The notes below the pieces were generated by a model that was not told the origin of the DNA, searched no databases, and saw only the letters and a list, made by a program, of their open reading frames with translations. A stretch of DNA of 8,284 nt from CAZIMM01 sp964540415 (lineage in GTDB: Bacteria > Bacillota > Clostridia > Oscillospirales > Acutalibacteraceae): the NCBI GenBank assembly GCA_964540415.1, contig CAZIMM010000092.1, positions 1 through 8,284 of the forward strand. Reading direction: 5' to 3'. A program made the position numbers and the translations under genes. How positions within the stretch are numbered: the stretch's first letter is position 1; the number at the start of each line of letters is the position of its first letter. Positions 1 through 6,327 of the stretch are shown in pieces.

Positions 1-315
1 GCTGTAAAGCGCCTGACGGGCAAAGCTCTCGCCGGACGGCATGTTGCAGTCGGGCTGAACCCACCAGCCGTTGACCGGAACCCATCTGCCCTTTTTGACC
101 ATATTCACGATTTCTCCGAACATATCCGGGTCGATTTCTTCAACCCAGCGGTAATATGCGGCGGAGGAGCAGGTGAAAACAAATTCCGGATATTCATTCA
201 GACGGTCAAGTGCGCTCCGAAAGGTCTGAAGAACCTCTCCGCAGCCTTCCTGCCAGCGCCAGAGCCAAATCGGGTCAAGATGAGCGTTGCCGATAAGATA
301 AATATTCTCGTTCAT
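1..315 (-). CDS. Alpha-mannosidase, glycoside hydrolase family 38, N-terminal fragment (cut by window edge)
   Basis: The frame is open from the ATG at 315 to the window edge, giving the first 105 residues of a protein. The N-terminus contains GNAHLDPIWLWRW (residues 9-21), the hallmark opening strand of GH38 alpha-mannosidases. In this family the His and Asp of the HxD motif (His12 and Asp14 here) bind the catalytic zinc. The nucleophile Asp and the remaining zinc ligands lie further along and are outside the window. The VPVNGWWVQPDCNMPSGES stretch (79-97) also fits the family's catalytic domain. No signal peptide is present, so the enzyme is probably cytoplasmic and cleaves alpha-mannosides after uptake. 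The start is supported by GGGAGG at 322-327, 6 nt upstream. The ATG overlaps the TGA of the preceding gene (ATGA at 312-315), so the two are probably translationally coupled. Family assignment is confident. The substrate cannot be read from this fragment. Confidence 0.9.
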   Translation of the reverse strand, partial: MNENIYLIGNAHLDPIWLWRWQEGCGEVLQTFRSALDRLNEYPEFVFTCSSAAYYRWVEEIDPDMFGEIVNMVKKGRWVPVNGWWVQPDCNMPSGESFARQALYS

Positions 316-2105
316 ATTGTTCCTCCCGGTTGAATAAATCCGTAATATCTGCCTATCCAGTAAGCAAAGGTGTAAACATAACAGCTCTCCACGCAAAACG
401 CACCGCCGGAATCCTCACAAATGTATTCAAGCGGATTTCTGTCGTATTTTGCAATGAAGCATTCGTCAGGAGTCAGGAGAGACGAGGTCTCGGTATATCC
501 GCCCCAGAGGATTTTCTTTGCAATGTCGTGCCTGCCTATTGTGCTGACGCCGGCGGCAAGACGGCTGACGTTTGTGCGATAAAACCATGTGGCGATTCGC
601 TCCATGTCAACCTTAGCATCCGGGCAGGCGAGCAGGTAGGGGAGGTCATAGCCCGGATTGTGCTCCGGCTCAAAGGTGGAACGCCATGAGGTGAAAGCGC
701 GGCGGTATTTGGCGAGCAGCTCCGGGTCGTCCTCAAGGGTGCAAAGCGCCCAGAACGCTGATGTTGCAAGCATATGGTCGCCGTACATCAGATCCTCGCG
801 GCACTCGCAGCCGCTGCACAGCGCCGAGTGATAAAAACGGTTCAGGTGTTTTTCCGCGAGGTCGGCGTAGCCGTCGGCAATAAGCCGGTCATAGGCTTCC
901 TGCCATTTGCCCTTTTCTCCGGAAACGTGCATAACAATGCGGATGTACATCAGAAGCTCGGCGGCATTCAGGCAGGCGTCAGACCAGCCGAGTCCGGTTT
1001 CAAAGTATTCCTTGTCCCATTTTGCCCAGGTCGTCGGCTTGCCGTCACATTCGACGAGGTCACAGCCGTTGTCGAGAATGTGCGCGAGCGTTGCTTTTGC
1101 GGAGGATACGGCGAGCTCACGCAGCTCATCGTCATCGTCGCACAGAAAGTCACAGGTGAAAAGAATCTGAAGAAAATGCAGTGTGATTTCGTCGCTGCTC
1201 GTGTCACCCTTGTATATGATTTCATCGTCGGTAAAGCCGAGGTCGCGATAAAGCTTTGCGAGTCTGTCCGGCACGGGATATGAAGCATCCGTTTCAAAGC
1301 CGGACATATGCCTGCGCCTTGAAGCGTTGGTGTCCAGACATATTGAGCGGCCGTTGAGCTTGCGGAAGAACAGACCGTCATCCGGGATAGGCTCATCAAT
1401 TGTGTGGTATGTTCTCGCAACGAAGCCGTTGCCTCTGCCGGCAATGTTCATGAGCAGCAGGCAAGCCTCACTTGAACGCACTGCAATGTCTTTGATACGC
1501 TTGGTTTCCGGGTCATTCTCACCCTTTTCGCGTTTGAGTGTGGCATAGTGAAGAGTCTCCGCAATTGAGAAGCCAGCGGTGAAGCATCCGTCATTGTCGC
1601 AGTGTGCGTAAGGAAGCCGTGATGAAATGTCACGCAGACTTTGAAGGTTTCTGTGGCTGACCATGCCTCTGCGCTCAACTACATCAAGAGTTTCGTCAAG
1701 CAATATGTTCGCCTTGTCGTCGCCGCTGAGAAGCTTCATTTCAATGAATGACGCACCCTCCTCGGTTTGCACCCAAAGACCGCCGTCAAGCGGCAAAAGG
1801 GAAATGACATTGTTGTCCGCCAAGTCTCTTTGAGCAGAAAAGAACATCACAATGTCCTCCTCAAGCTGTGCGGACGGGTCATAACGTGTCAGGCCGGTTT
1901 TTGCGCCGTACCACATAACACCGCCGTCGGTTTCGGCAAAGCAGGTGTAGTCGCACTTGCGCGACGGGAGAGGAAGTGTGAAACCCGACAGATCCGGAGG
2001 AGTTGACGCGGTTTCATAAAGCGCGGGGGGAATTGCCGGGTCGCCCCTAAGATAGATTTTGCAGCTGCGATTGAGATGCGGCTTGAGAAGATAAGGTGTT
2101 CTCAT
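312..2105 (-). CDS. Uncharacterised protein: two propeller-type blades plus (alpha/alpha) toroid-like domain, possible carbohydrate-active enzyme
   Basis: This is a 597-residue protein without a signal peptide or membrane segments, so it is probably cytoplasmic. Residues 58-76 (DGGVMWYGAKTGLTRYD core) and 96-122 (DNNVISLLPLDGGLWVQT core) resemble the blade repeats of two-component-regulator propellers (Reg_prop). Only two blades are visible, too few for a full propeller. Residues about 135-597 are mostly helical and rich in aromatic and acidic residues. They include GDTSSDE (300-306) and DGKPTTWAKW (354-363), a pair I recall from uncharacterised proteins with a six-hairpin toroid fold, a fold common in glycoside hydrolases and lyases. 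AAGGAG at 2114-2119, 8 nt upstream, supports the ATG at 2105. The gene overlaps its neighbours on both sides by ATGA, placing it between a sugar-permease-like protein and a GH38 alpha-mannosidase. I infer a role in handling the same glycoside. The exact reaction is unknown, and a regulatory or structural role is possible. Confidence 0.7.
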   Translation of the reverse strand: MRTPYLLKPHLNRSCKIYLRGDPAIPPALYETASTPPDLSGFTLPLPSRKCDYTCFAETDGGVMWYGAKTGLTRYDPSAQLEEDIVMFFSAQRDLADNNVISLLPLDGGLWVQTEEGASFIEMKLLSGDDKANILLDETLDVVERRGMVSHRNLQSLRDISSRLPYAHCDNDGCFTAGFSIAETLHYATLKREKGENDPETKRIKDIAVRSSEACLLLMNIAGRGNGFVARTYHTIDEPIPDDGLFFRKLNGRSICLDTNASRRRHMSGFETDASYPVPDRLAKLYRDLGFTDDEIIYKGDTSSDEITLHFLQILFTCDFLCDDDDELRELAVSSAKATLAHILDNGCDLVECDGKPTTWAKWDKEYFETGLGWSDACLNAAELLMYIRIVMHVSGEKGKWQEAYDRLIADGYADLAEKHLNRFYHSALCSGCECREDLMYGDHMLATSAFWALCTLEDDPELLAKYRRAFTSWRSTFEPEHNPGYDLPYLLACPDAKVDMERIATWFYRTNVSRLAAGVSTIGRHDIAKKILWGGYTETSSLLTPDECFIAKYDRNPLEYICEDSGGAFCVESCYVYTFAYWIGRYYGFIQPGGTI

Positions 2106-3514
2106 GAGCAGTTCTCCTTGTTTTTATGTAAATATTCCGCCGCAATACGGCGAAGCTCTATTACAATATCGTCATTATAATCAACATTTGTGCCGATTTT
2201 GCACTGGTGTCTGTATGCAAGGCTCTTGAGCAAAAGCATAACAGCGCCGCCGAAAAATCCGCCTGCAATAACAATGAAGAACAGCGGAATACGGCAGCTG
2301 AACCATTCACCCGAACGAAGCGGCAGAGTGAAGGAAAGATAATATTCGCCGCGGAAAAGCAGCTCGCGCATAGTCATGCCCGTGCCGTATTTCGGAAGCT
2401 CCGTAAGATACGACGTGTTGACAATGCCGAAGGCGGAGGTTAGAAGCCCGGTGAACGCTGAGCCGGCCATCAGCCCGGGAATAACGGTGAAAGGGCTTCT
2501 GTATGCCATGGGCATGGAAAAAGCGACGGTCAGCTTGACGTTTTCAAAGAATGCGTTGATAGGTCCGCTCAGGGCAAGGTTGTTGTCGTCATTGTCAAAG
2601 GGGAAGGTGAATCTTTTGAAAATCTTTCGGAACACCATAAGCCCGAGGGGCGACCAGCCAACGGTGATGAAGCAAGCACCGTAAATTGTCAGCAGCTGAG
2701 CATTTCCCTGCATAAAGGCGGCAACGGCAACTGCAAAAGCCGCGAGGGAAACAGGTCCGATAATGTCGAATCCGACCATGAGCCCCATGACAACTGAGCC
2801 GATGACAATATTGCGTGCAAAGCAATCCGTGAGAGCTGTTATGAGCACCTCTCCGAGAGCGGCAAAGGGAAGCTGGATGCCGTATTTTATGAGCGTAAAG
2901 GTGAACACCGCGCAGGCAATCGGAATAATCAATATGTACATGAGCAGGTCTGCCTGCTCAATGAGCAGCGCGCCGTTCATTTCATTAGGAATCAGCTTAA
3001 TTTTTTTCTTCACCGCCGCAACAGGACGGTCCAGCTTTTTTCCCAGACCCTTTTTTGCATTGTCCCAGCCGGCAAAAAGATATTTTATCAGCAAGGACAG
3101 CGCAACCGCCATAATCAGATAACCCATATATCCGATGTTGGCACCGCCGCCGGCATACAGCGGGGCGGAATTGTATGTGTAATATACAGAGGCGGCGTTT
3201 GTTGAATATTCACCCGCAAAATGGGCGAAGTACAGCCCGAGTGACAGTGAAGGCGCAATCGAAGGAATTCCGGCAATGAGATATGAGAGTATCACCGTCA
3301 TCCCGACATAAAAGAAGTCCGTCGCCCAGTAGGCAAGAAACCAGATTGAATATTCGTTTGAGCTGTCCACCGCGCCGAGAATATGGTCAATTCCGAACAG
3401 ATTCTGAATGAAGAAAAACACTCCAGCGCCGAGTGCGCCGAAAATCAGAAAAATGAACATTATCTGCGTGGAACGGTTGACATTTTTTCGCAGTGATATT
3501 AGCTCGTTTTTCAA
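2102..3514 (-). CDS. Fructose-family PTS EIIC-like membrane permease, stand-alone and divergent
   Basis: This 470-residue polytopic membrane protein has about nine to ten hydrophobic segments, for example near 17-39, 60-95, 123-148, 190-212, 236-268, 272-295, 340-365 and 409-432. Several stretches align by eye with the fructose/mannitol-type EIIC. GFDIIGPVSLAAF (248-260) corresponds to the family's xxDMGGPVNKAAY, and FSMPMAYRSPFTVIPG (332-347) to its EGAIPFAxRDPxxVxP. The Asn-Lys of the first motif and the Glu of the second are replaced. No IIA or IIB domain is attached and none is encoded nearby. The family normally imports and phosphorylates sugars across the cytoplasmic membrane. Here transport of an alpha-mannoside is inferred from the downstream GH38 gene, by analogy with mngA/mngB. 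The start is TTG, supported by AAAGGA at 3524-3529, 9 nt upstream; no in-frame ATG lies nearby. It is the first gene of the operon and has its own promoter. Confidence 0.72.
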   Translation of the reverse strand: MKNELISLRKNVNRSTQIMFIFLIFGALGAGVFFFIQNLFGIDHILGAVDSSNEYSIWFLAYWATDFFYVGMTVILSYLIAGIPSIAPSLSLGLYFAHFAGEYSTNAASVYYTYNSAPLYAGGGANIGYMGYLIMAVALSLLIKYLFAGWDNAKKGLGKKLDRPVAAVKKKIKLIPNEMNGALLIEQADLLMYILIIPIACAVFTFTLIKYGIQLPFAALGEVLITALTDCFARNIVIGSVVMGLMVGFDIIGPVSLAAFAVAVAAFMQGNAQLLTIYGACFITVGWSPLGLMVFRKIFKRFTFPFDNDDNNLALSGPINAFFENVKLTVAFSMPMAYRSPFTVIPGLMAGSAFTGLLTSAFGIVNTSYLTELPKYGTGMTMRELLFRGEYYLSFTLPLRSGEWFSCRIPLFFIVIAGGFFGGAVMLLLKSLAYRHQCKIGTNVDYNDDIVIELRRIAAEYLHKNKENCS

Positions 3515-3523
3515 GCCTGCACA

Positions 3524-3529
3524 TCCTTT
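3524..3529 (-). promoter_or_regulatory. Ribosome binding site deciding a TTG start
   Basis: On the minus strand AAAGGA lies 9 nt before the TTG at 3514-3512. An ATG between them is out of frame, so this site supports the TTG as the true start of the EIIC-like gene. Confidence 0.7.
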
Positions 3530-3544
3530 TTCTTATATAATGAC

Positions 3545-3574
3545 AGTATAAAGTAAATGCGGTTGAAATGTCAA
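3545..3574 (-). promoter_or_regulatory. Predicted sigma-A promoter of the EIIC/GH38 operon
   Basis: On the minus strand a perfect -35 TTGACA (3574-3569) is followed after 18 bp by TATACT (3550-3545, 5 of 6 to consensus). Transcription would start near 3538, leaving a leader of about 24 nt. The -35 box begins just downstream of the cysK stop codon. No convincing terminator separates it from cysK, so some readthrough from cysK is also possible. No good catabolite-response element was found. Confidence 0.72.
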
Positions 3575-3580
3575 TAGATA

Positions 3581-4510
3581 TCAGCCAAACATACCTGTAG
3601 AAATATATCTTTCTCCGGAATCCGGCAATAAAGCGACAATCAGCTTGCTTTTGTTTTGCGGACGCTTTGCAAGCTCTGAAGCCGCAAATACCGCAGCGCC
3701 GGAGGATATCCCGACAAGCACACCCTCGTGCTTCGCAATTTCGCCGCCGGTGCGGAAGGCGTCCGCGTCCTCAACATCGATTATTTCGTCACAGACGCTC
3801 CTGTCAAGTGTGTCCGGCACAAAGTTCGCGCCGATGCCCTGAATGCCGTGTGCGCCGGAATAACCCTTTGTCAGAACAGGGGAGGAGGCAGGCTCAACGC
3901 CCACAATCAAAACGTTCGGGTTCTTTGCCTTGAGATATCTGCCCACACCGGATATCGTGCCGCCTGTGCCAATTCCCGCAACGAAAATGTCAACGGCACC
4001 GTCGGTGTCGTTCCAGATTTCGGGGCCGGTTGTCCTTTCGTGTGCCGCCGGATTTGCGGGGTTGGTGAACTGCCCGGGAATAAAGCTTCCGGGAATTGAG
4101 AAAGCAAGTTCGTTTGCCTTTTCAATTGCGCCGCTCATACCCTTTTTACCGTCGGTCAGTACAATCTCTGCACCGTACGCGCCAAGCAGTTTTCTTCGCT
4201 CCTCGCTCATCGTCTCCGGCATGGTGAGGATTATTCTGTAGCCTCTTGCGGCGGCAATCATCGCAAGCCCGATGCCTGTGTTGCCGCTCGTCGGTTCAAT
4301 GATAACCGAATCACTGTTCAGCAGTCCTTTTTTTTCGGCATCGTCAATCATGGAAAGGGCAACCCTGTCCTTTGCACTGCCCGCCGGATTGAACAGCTCA
4401 AGCTTTGCAACAAGACGGGCATTGAGCGAGTGAGCCGCAGAATATGCCTTCAGCTCCAGCAGTGGAGTTGAACCGATAAGCTGAGTGAGGGATGATGAAA
4501 TTTTTGACAC
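3581..4510 (-). CDS. cysK: Cysteine synthase A (O-acetylserine sulfhydrylase), PLP-dependent
   Basis: This 309-residue protein, the usual length for CysK, makes L-cysteine and acetate from O-acetylserine and sulfide in the cytoplasm. All key motifs are present. The PLP Schiff-base lysine is Lys47 in NPAGSAKDR. The substrate loop is PTSGNTG (73-79). The PLP-phosphate loop is GTGGT (181-185). GISSGAA (267-273) and the C-terminal LLPDSGERYISTGMF are as expected. The frame is open further upstream, to 4591, with an ATG at 4516. I prefer the GTG at 4510 because it gives the family-typical MSKIxSSLTQLIG start and lies 8 nt from GGAG (4519-4522), whereas the ATG would be only 2 nt away. The gene is transcribed alone or with readthrough into the EIIC operon, and is divergent from the lipoprotein genes. 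CysM or a cystathionine-beta-synthase-like role is less likely given the CysK-type TMPETMSEERR segment. Confidence 0.95.
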   Translation of the reverse strand: MSKISSSLTQLIGSTPLLELKAYSAAHSLNARLVAKLELFNPAGSAKDRVALSMIDDAEKKGLLNSDSVIIEPTSGNTGIGLAMIAAARGYRIILTMPETMSEERRKLLGAYGAEIVLTDGKKGMSGAIEKANELAFSIPGSFIPGQFTNPANPAAHERTTGPEIWNDTDGAVDIFVAGIGTGGTISGVGRYLKAKNPNVLIVGVEPASSPVLTKGYSGAHGIQGIGANFVPDTLDRSVCDEIIDVEDADAFRTGGEIAKHEGVLVGISSGAAVFAASELAKRPQNKSKLIVALLPDSGERYISTGMFG

Positions 4511-4518
4511 AACCATTT

Positions 4519-4522
4519 CTCC
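4519..4522 (-). promoter_or_regulatory. Ribosome binding site deciding the GTG start of cysK
   Basis: GGAG on the minus strand sits 8 nt from GTG (4510) but only 2 nt from the in-frame ATG (4516). The spacing, together with the conserved MSKI N-terminus, selects GTG. Confidence 0.65.
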
Positions 4523-4571
4523 ATTTCGCGTTAAAATACCGATTGTTATATTTTTGCAGTAAACACAAGAC

Positions 4572-4601
4572 AGTATACCATATTTTCTCAATAAGTGTAA
4601 C
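4572..4601 (-). promoter_or_regulatory. Predicted extended -10 promoter of cysK
   Basis: On the minus strand TGGTATACT (4580-4572) is an extended -10 element. GTTACA (4601-4596, 4 of 6 to TTGACA) lies 18 bp upstream. Transcription would begin near 4565, giving a leader of about 55 nt, too short for a known sulfur riboswitch or T-box. The -35 overlaps a small TGTAA/TTACA dyad (4596-4612). Confidence 0.62.
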
Positions 4602-4638
4602 AGTTATTTACAATAAAATTACATTTTGATGCATGCTA

Positions 4639-4667
4639 TTGACTTGTAAGTTTCACCGGTCTATAAT
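4639..4667 (+). promoter_or_regulatory. Predicted strong sigma-A promoter of the SGNH/DUF4358 lipoprotein genes
   Basis: TTGACT (4639-4644) and a perfect TATAAT (4662-4667) are separated by exactly 17 bp. Transcription would start near 4674, leaving a leader of about 20 nt before the TTG start at 4694. It fires divergently from the cysK promoter, with 37 bp between the two -35 boxes. Confidence 0.82.
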
Positions 4668-4679
4668 CAATCGAGAAAG

Positions 4680-4684
4680 AAAGG
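4680..4684 (+). promoter_or_regulatory. Ribosome binding site deciding a TTG start
   Basis: AAAGG lies 9 nt before the TTG at 4694. No in-frame ATG precedes the signal peptide, so this TTG is the only start that keeps the positively charged n-region and the lipobox. Confidence 0.6.
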
Positions 4685-4693
4685 TAGTTCAAC

Positions 4694-5566
4694 TTGTCAG
4701 GTTTTTTCGGGTGTGTTAAACACAATAAAATAATTCGGTCAAAAACGGCGGCAGTGATATCTGTGCTGCTTTTTTTGCTTTTTCTTGCTTCTTGCGGTAA
4801 AAACGGAACAGCCGTGCTCACATCGGACACGACCGTGAGCGTTATACAATCCGAAACCGTGACAAGCGAGAAAGAAACAAAGCCAAAGCCTTATACAGCG
4901 ACCACCTCTGCGTCATCCGAACCGTCCTCAAGTAAAGTTGCGGAAGCCACGCAAACCGAAAAAGCGACGGAGGAAGAACCCGAAGACGAGCAATACCCCG
5001 AGCTGGACGGCTCTGCAATGCTCGGCAACTCAATGGCGGACACTCTGCGCGAATACGGCATTGTTAAGAACATGGATATATATGCCCGTATCGGCTTGAA
5101 TATCAACACTGTTTACACAAAAACCTCACCGACCGGAAGCATACCGATAATTGAGGAGCTTAAAGGAAAAACGTATATACGCGTCTTCCTTGTTTTCGGC
5201 GAGAACGAGCTTGGGTGGGAGTATCCGGAGATTTTTATTAAAAAATACAAGGCACTCATTGATGACGTACGTGAAATGCAGCCGGACGCGAAGATTTATG
5301 TCAACTTGATTACTCCTGTCAGCAAAAAGACCTCCGACGAAAACGTGGAAAAAACCAACAATGCACGCATAATGGAATACAATGAGCTGCTCAAAAAGAT
5401 GGCTGAAGACAAAGACGTGTGTTATGTGGACTGCTTTTCCGCAGTTGCGGACAAGGACAACTGCCTGCCGGAAAATGTGTCGCCCGACGGTGTGCATCTG
5501 AGCGGAAAATACTGCCGCAAGGTGGTTGAAAGCATGTTCAACGCTGTGAAAGATTACGAAAAATAA
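4694..5566 (+). CDS. Lipoprotein with SGNH/GDSL-like hydrolase domain
   Basis: This 290-residue protein has a type II signal peptide: a basic n-region, a hydrophobic core at about 18-31, and lipobox LASC with the lipidated Cys34. It should be anchored on the outer face of the membrane. Residues 35-103 form a Ser/Thr/Glu-rich low-complexity tether. The globular part resembles SGNH hydrolases. Block I is MLGNSMADTL (109-118) with candidate nucleophile Ser113, and Asn112 where GDS enzymes have Asp. Block III is FGENELGW (168-175). Block V is SPDGVHLS (263-270) with candidate Asp265 and His268. Members usually deacylate esters or polysaccharide acetyl groups; the substrate here is unknown. The start is a TTG, and translation continues 45 nt later into the DUF4358 lipoprotein, probably on the same transcript. 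The fold assignment is fairly sure, but activity is unproven given the altered Block I. Confidence 0.82.
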   Translation: MSGFFGCVKHNKIIRSKTAAVISVLLFLLFLASCGKNGTAVLTSDTTVSVIQSETVTSEKETKPKPYTATTSASSEPSSSKVAEATQTEKATEEEPEDEQYPELDGSAMLGNSMADTLREYGIVKNMDIYARIGLNINTVYTKTSPTGSIPIIEELKGKTYIRVFLVFGENELGWEYPEIFIKKYKALIDDVREMQPDAKIYVNLITPVSKKTSDENVEKTNNARIMEYNELLKKMAEDKDVCYVDCFSAVADKDNCLPENVSPDGVHLSGKYCRKVVESMFNAVKDYEK

Positions 5567-5611
5567 CATCAATTTGCCGTATTGATATACAAGGAAAAGG
5601 GAAGAAAATTA

Positions 5612-6082
5612 ATGAAAAAGAGATTACTTGTGTTGCCGCTGATTCTGTCGGCAGTTCTTCTTTCGTCGTGCTCACAAAGCACGGTGAAAACCGATGTCGT
5701 TCCTTCGGAGCTTGCCGAAAGCCTGAAAAACGGGGTGACTTTCACAGACACGCTTGAAGAAATCGACAAACAGACCCTGCTGATAAACTATGACATAGCG
5801 GTTGAAGACATTGAAGACACCGCCGCGTATGCGGGAACGGGAGCAACGGCAGAGGAAATCGCGGTGTTTGAAGCGAAGGATGAGCAAAGCGCAAAAGAGG
5901 TTTACGATGCTGCGGTCAAGCGCCTTGCACAGCGGAGCGAGGACTATGAAGCTTACCGCCCCGAGGAAGTTCCGAAGCTTGATTCCGCTGTGGTCAAACA
6001 GGCGGGCGTGTTTGTTGCCGTCTGTGTCTCGCCGGAAAGCGACATTGCGGAAAAGATAATAAACAACGCTCTTTTTAAATAA
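5612..6082 (+). CDS. DUF4358 family lipoprotein
   Basis: This 156-residue protein has a short lipoprotein signal peptide: MKKR n-region, hydrophobic stretch 5-17, lipobox LSSC and Cys20. The rest matches the pattern I know for DUF4358: AEEIAVFEAKDE (80-91), an amphipathic helix at about 92-110, then YRPEEVPKLDSAVVKQAG (115-132) and a final VFVAVCV strand. The function of DUF4358 is not established. Genes of this type are often found beside SGNH-hydrolase lipoproteins and MBOAT acyltransferases in clostridia, which suggests a role in envelope polysaccharide acylation. No MBOAT gene is present here. The frame is open from a TTG at 5582, but ATG 5612 is chosen because AAGGGA (5597-5602) lies 9 nt upstream and the resulting n-region is typical. 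It is probably co-transcribed with the preceding gene. No clear terminator follows it. Confidence 0.85.
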   Translation: MKKRLLVLPLILSAVLLSSCSQSTVKTDVVPSELAESLKNGVTFTDTLEEIDKQTLLINYDIAVEDIEDTAAYAGTGATAEEIAVFEAKDEQSAKEVYDAAVKRLAQRSEDYEAYRPEEVPKLDSAVVKQAGVFVAVCVSPESDIAEKIINNALFK

Positions 6083-6186
6083 GAGTATGACCCGAAGCGA
6101 AAAAGCGTCACACGAAAAGAAATATGCTCTCGAAAACTGAATCGTCACCGGTTGAACGGCTCGGAAAAGATACGACATAATTTAAG

Positions 6187-6215
6187 TTGACATCAAAAAT
6201 GTCATATGCTATATT
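6187..6215 (+). promoter_or_regulatory. Predicted strong sigma-A promoter of the phosphodiester-glycosidase lipoprotein gene
   Basis: A perfect TTGACA (6187-6192) and TATATT (6210-6215, 5 of 6) are spaced 17 bp apart. Transcription would start near 6222, leaving a leader of about 106 nt before the ATG at 6328. Confidence 0.78.
6188..6204. promoter_or_regulatory. Candidate operator: perfect 6-bp dyad over the -35 box
   Basis: TGACAT, a 5-bp spacer and ATGTCA form a perfect inverted repeat of 17 bp in total. It covers all but the first base of the -35 hexamer and runs into the spacer. A dimeric repressor bound there would block RNA polymerase. The regulator is unknown, and no regulator gene is encoded in the window. 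Confidence 0.4.
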
Positions 6216-6221
6216 GGAATC

Positions 6222-6327
6222 GGTAAAAGACAAAACGTTCACTTGGTGCAAGCACAATTGCCTTTCCTGTTGAAAAAACGTAGAATATTAACCGCCCACG
6301 CTCGATAAATAACGAAGGGGGTATGTT
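6222..6327 (+). other. Predicted 106-nt untranslated leader without a recognised element
   Basis: This lies between the predicted transcription start and the start codon. It contains only a small CTTG/CAAG hairpin (6242-6252) and, at its end, the ribosome binding site AAGGGGG (6315-6321). I do not recognise a riboswitch. The preceding stretch 6083-6186 likewise shows no gene and no convincing terminator. Confidence 0.35.

Noticed and set aside
774..1283. Open frame of 169 codons on the plus strand
   Set aside because: It lies wholly inside the 597-residue minus-strand gene, has no ribosome binding site or recognisable domain, and is a shadow of that gene.
3545..3574. Catabolite-response element at the operon promoter
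   Set aside because: The best alignment around the central CG matches too few consensus positions.
5126..5572. Minus-strand open frame of 148 codons
   Set aside because: It is antisense to the SGNH lipoprotein, whose signal peptide, lipobox and catalytic blocks show the real frame.
6083..6130. Possible terminator after the DUF4358 gene (GAGTAT/ATGCTC and TGAC/GTCA pairings)
   Set aside because: The stems are short or contain G-U pairs, loops are long, and no T run follows.
5672..6178. Minus-strand open frame of 168 codons
   Set aside because: It is antisense to the DUF4358 lipoprotein, without a convincing start or domain.
6222..6327. Cyclic-di-GMP or other riboswitch in the leader
   Set aside because: The GCAC-containing stretch near 6252 does not carry the conserved core or the pairing of known classes.
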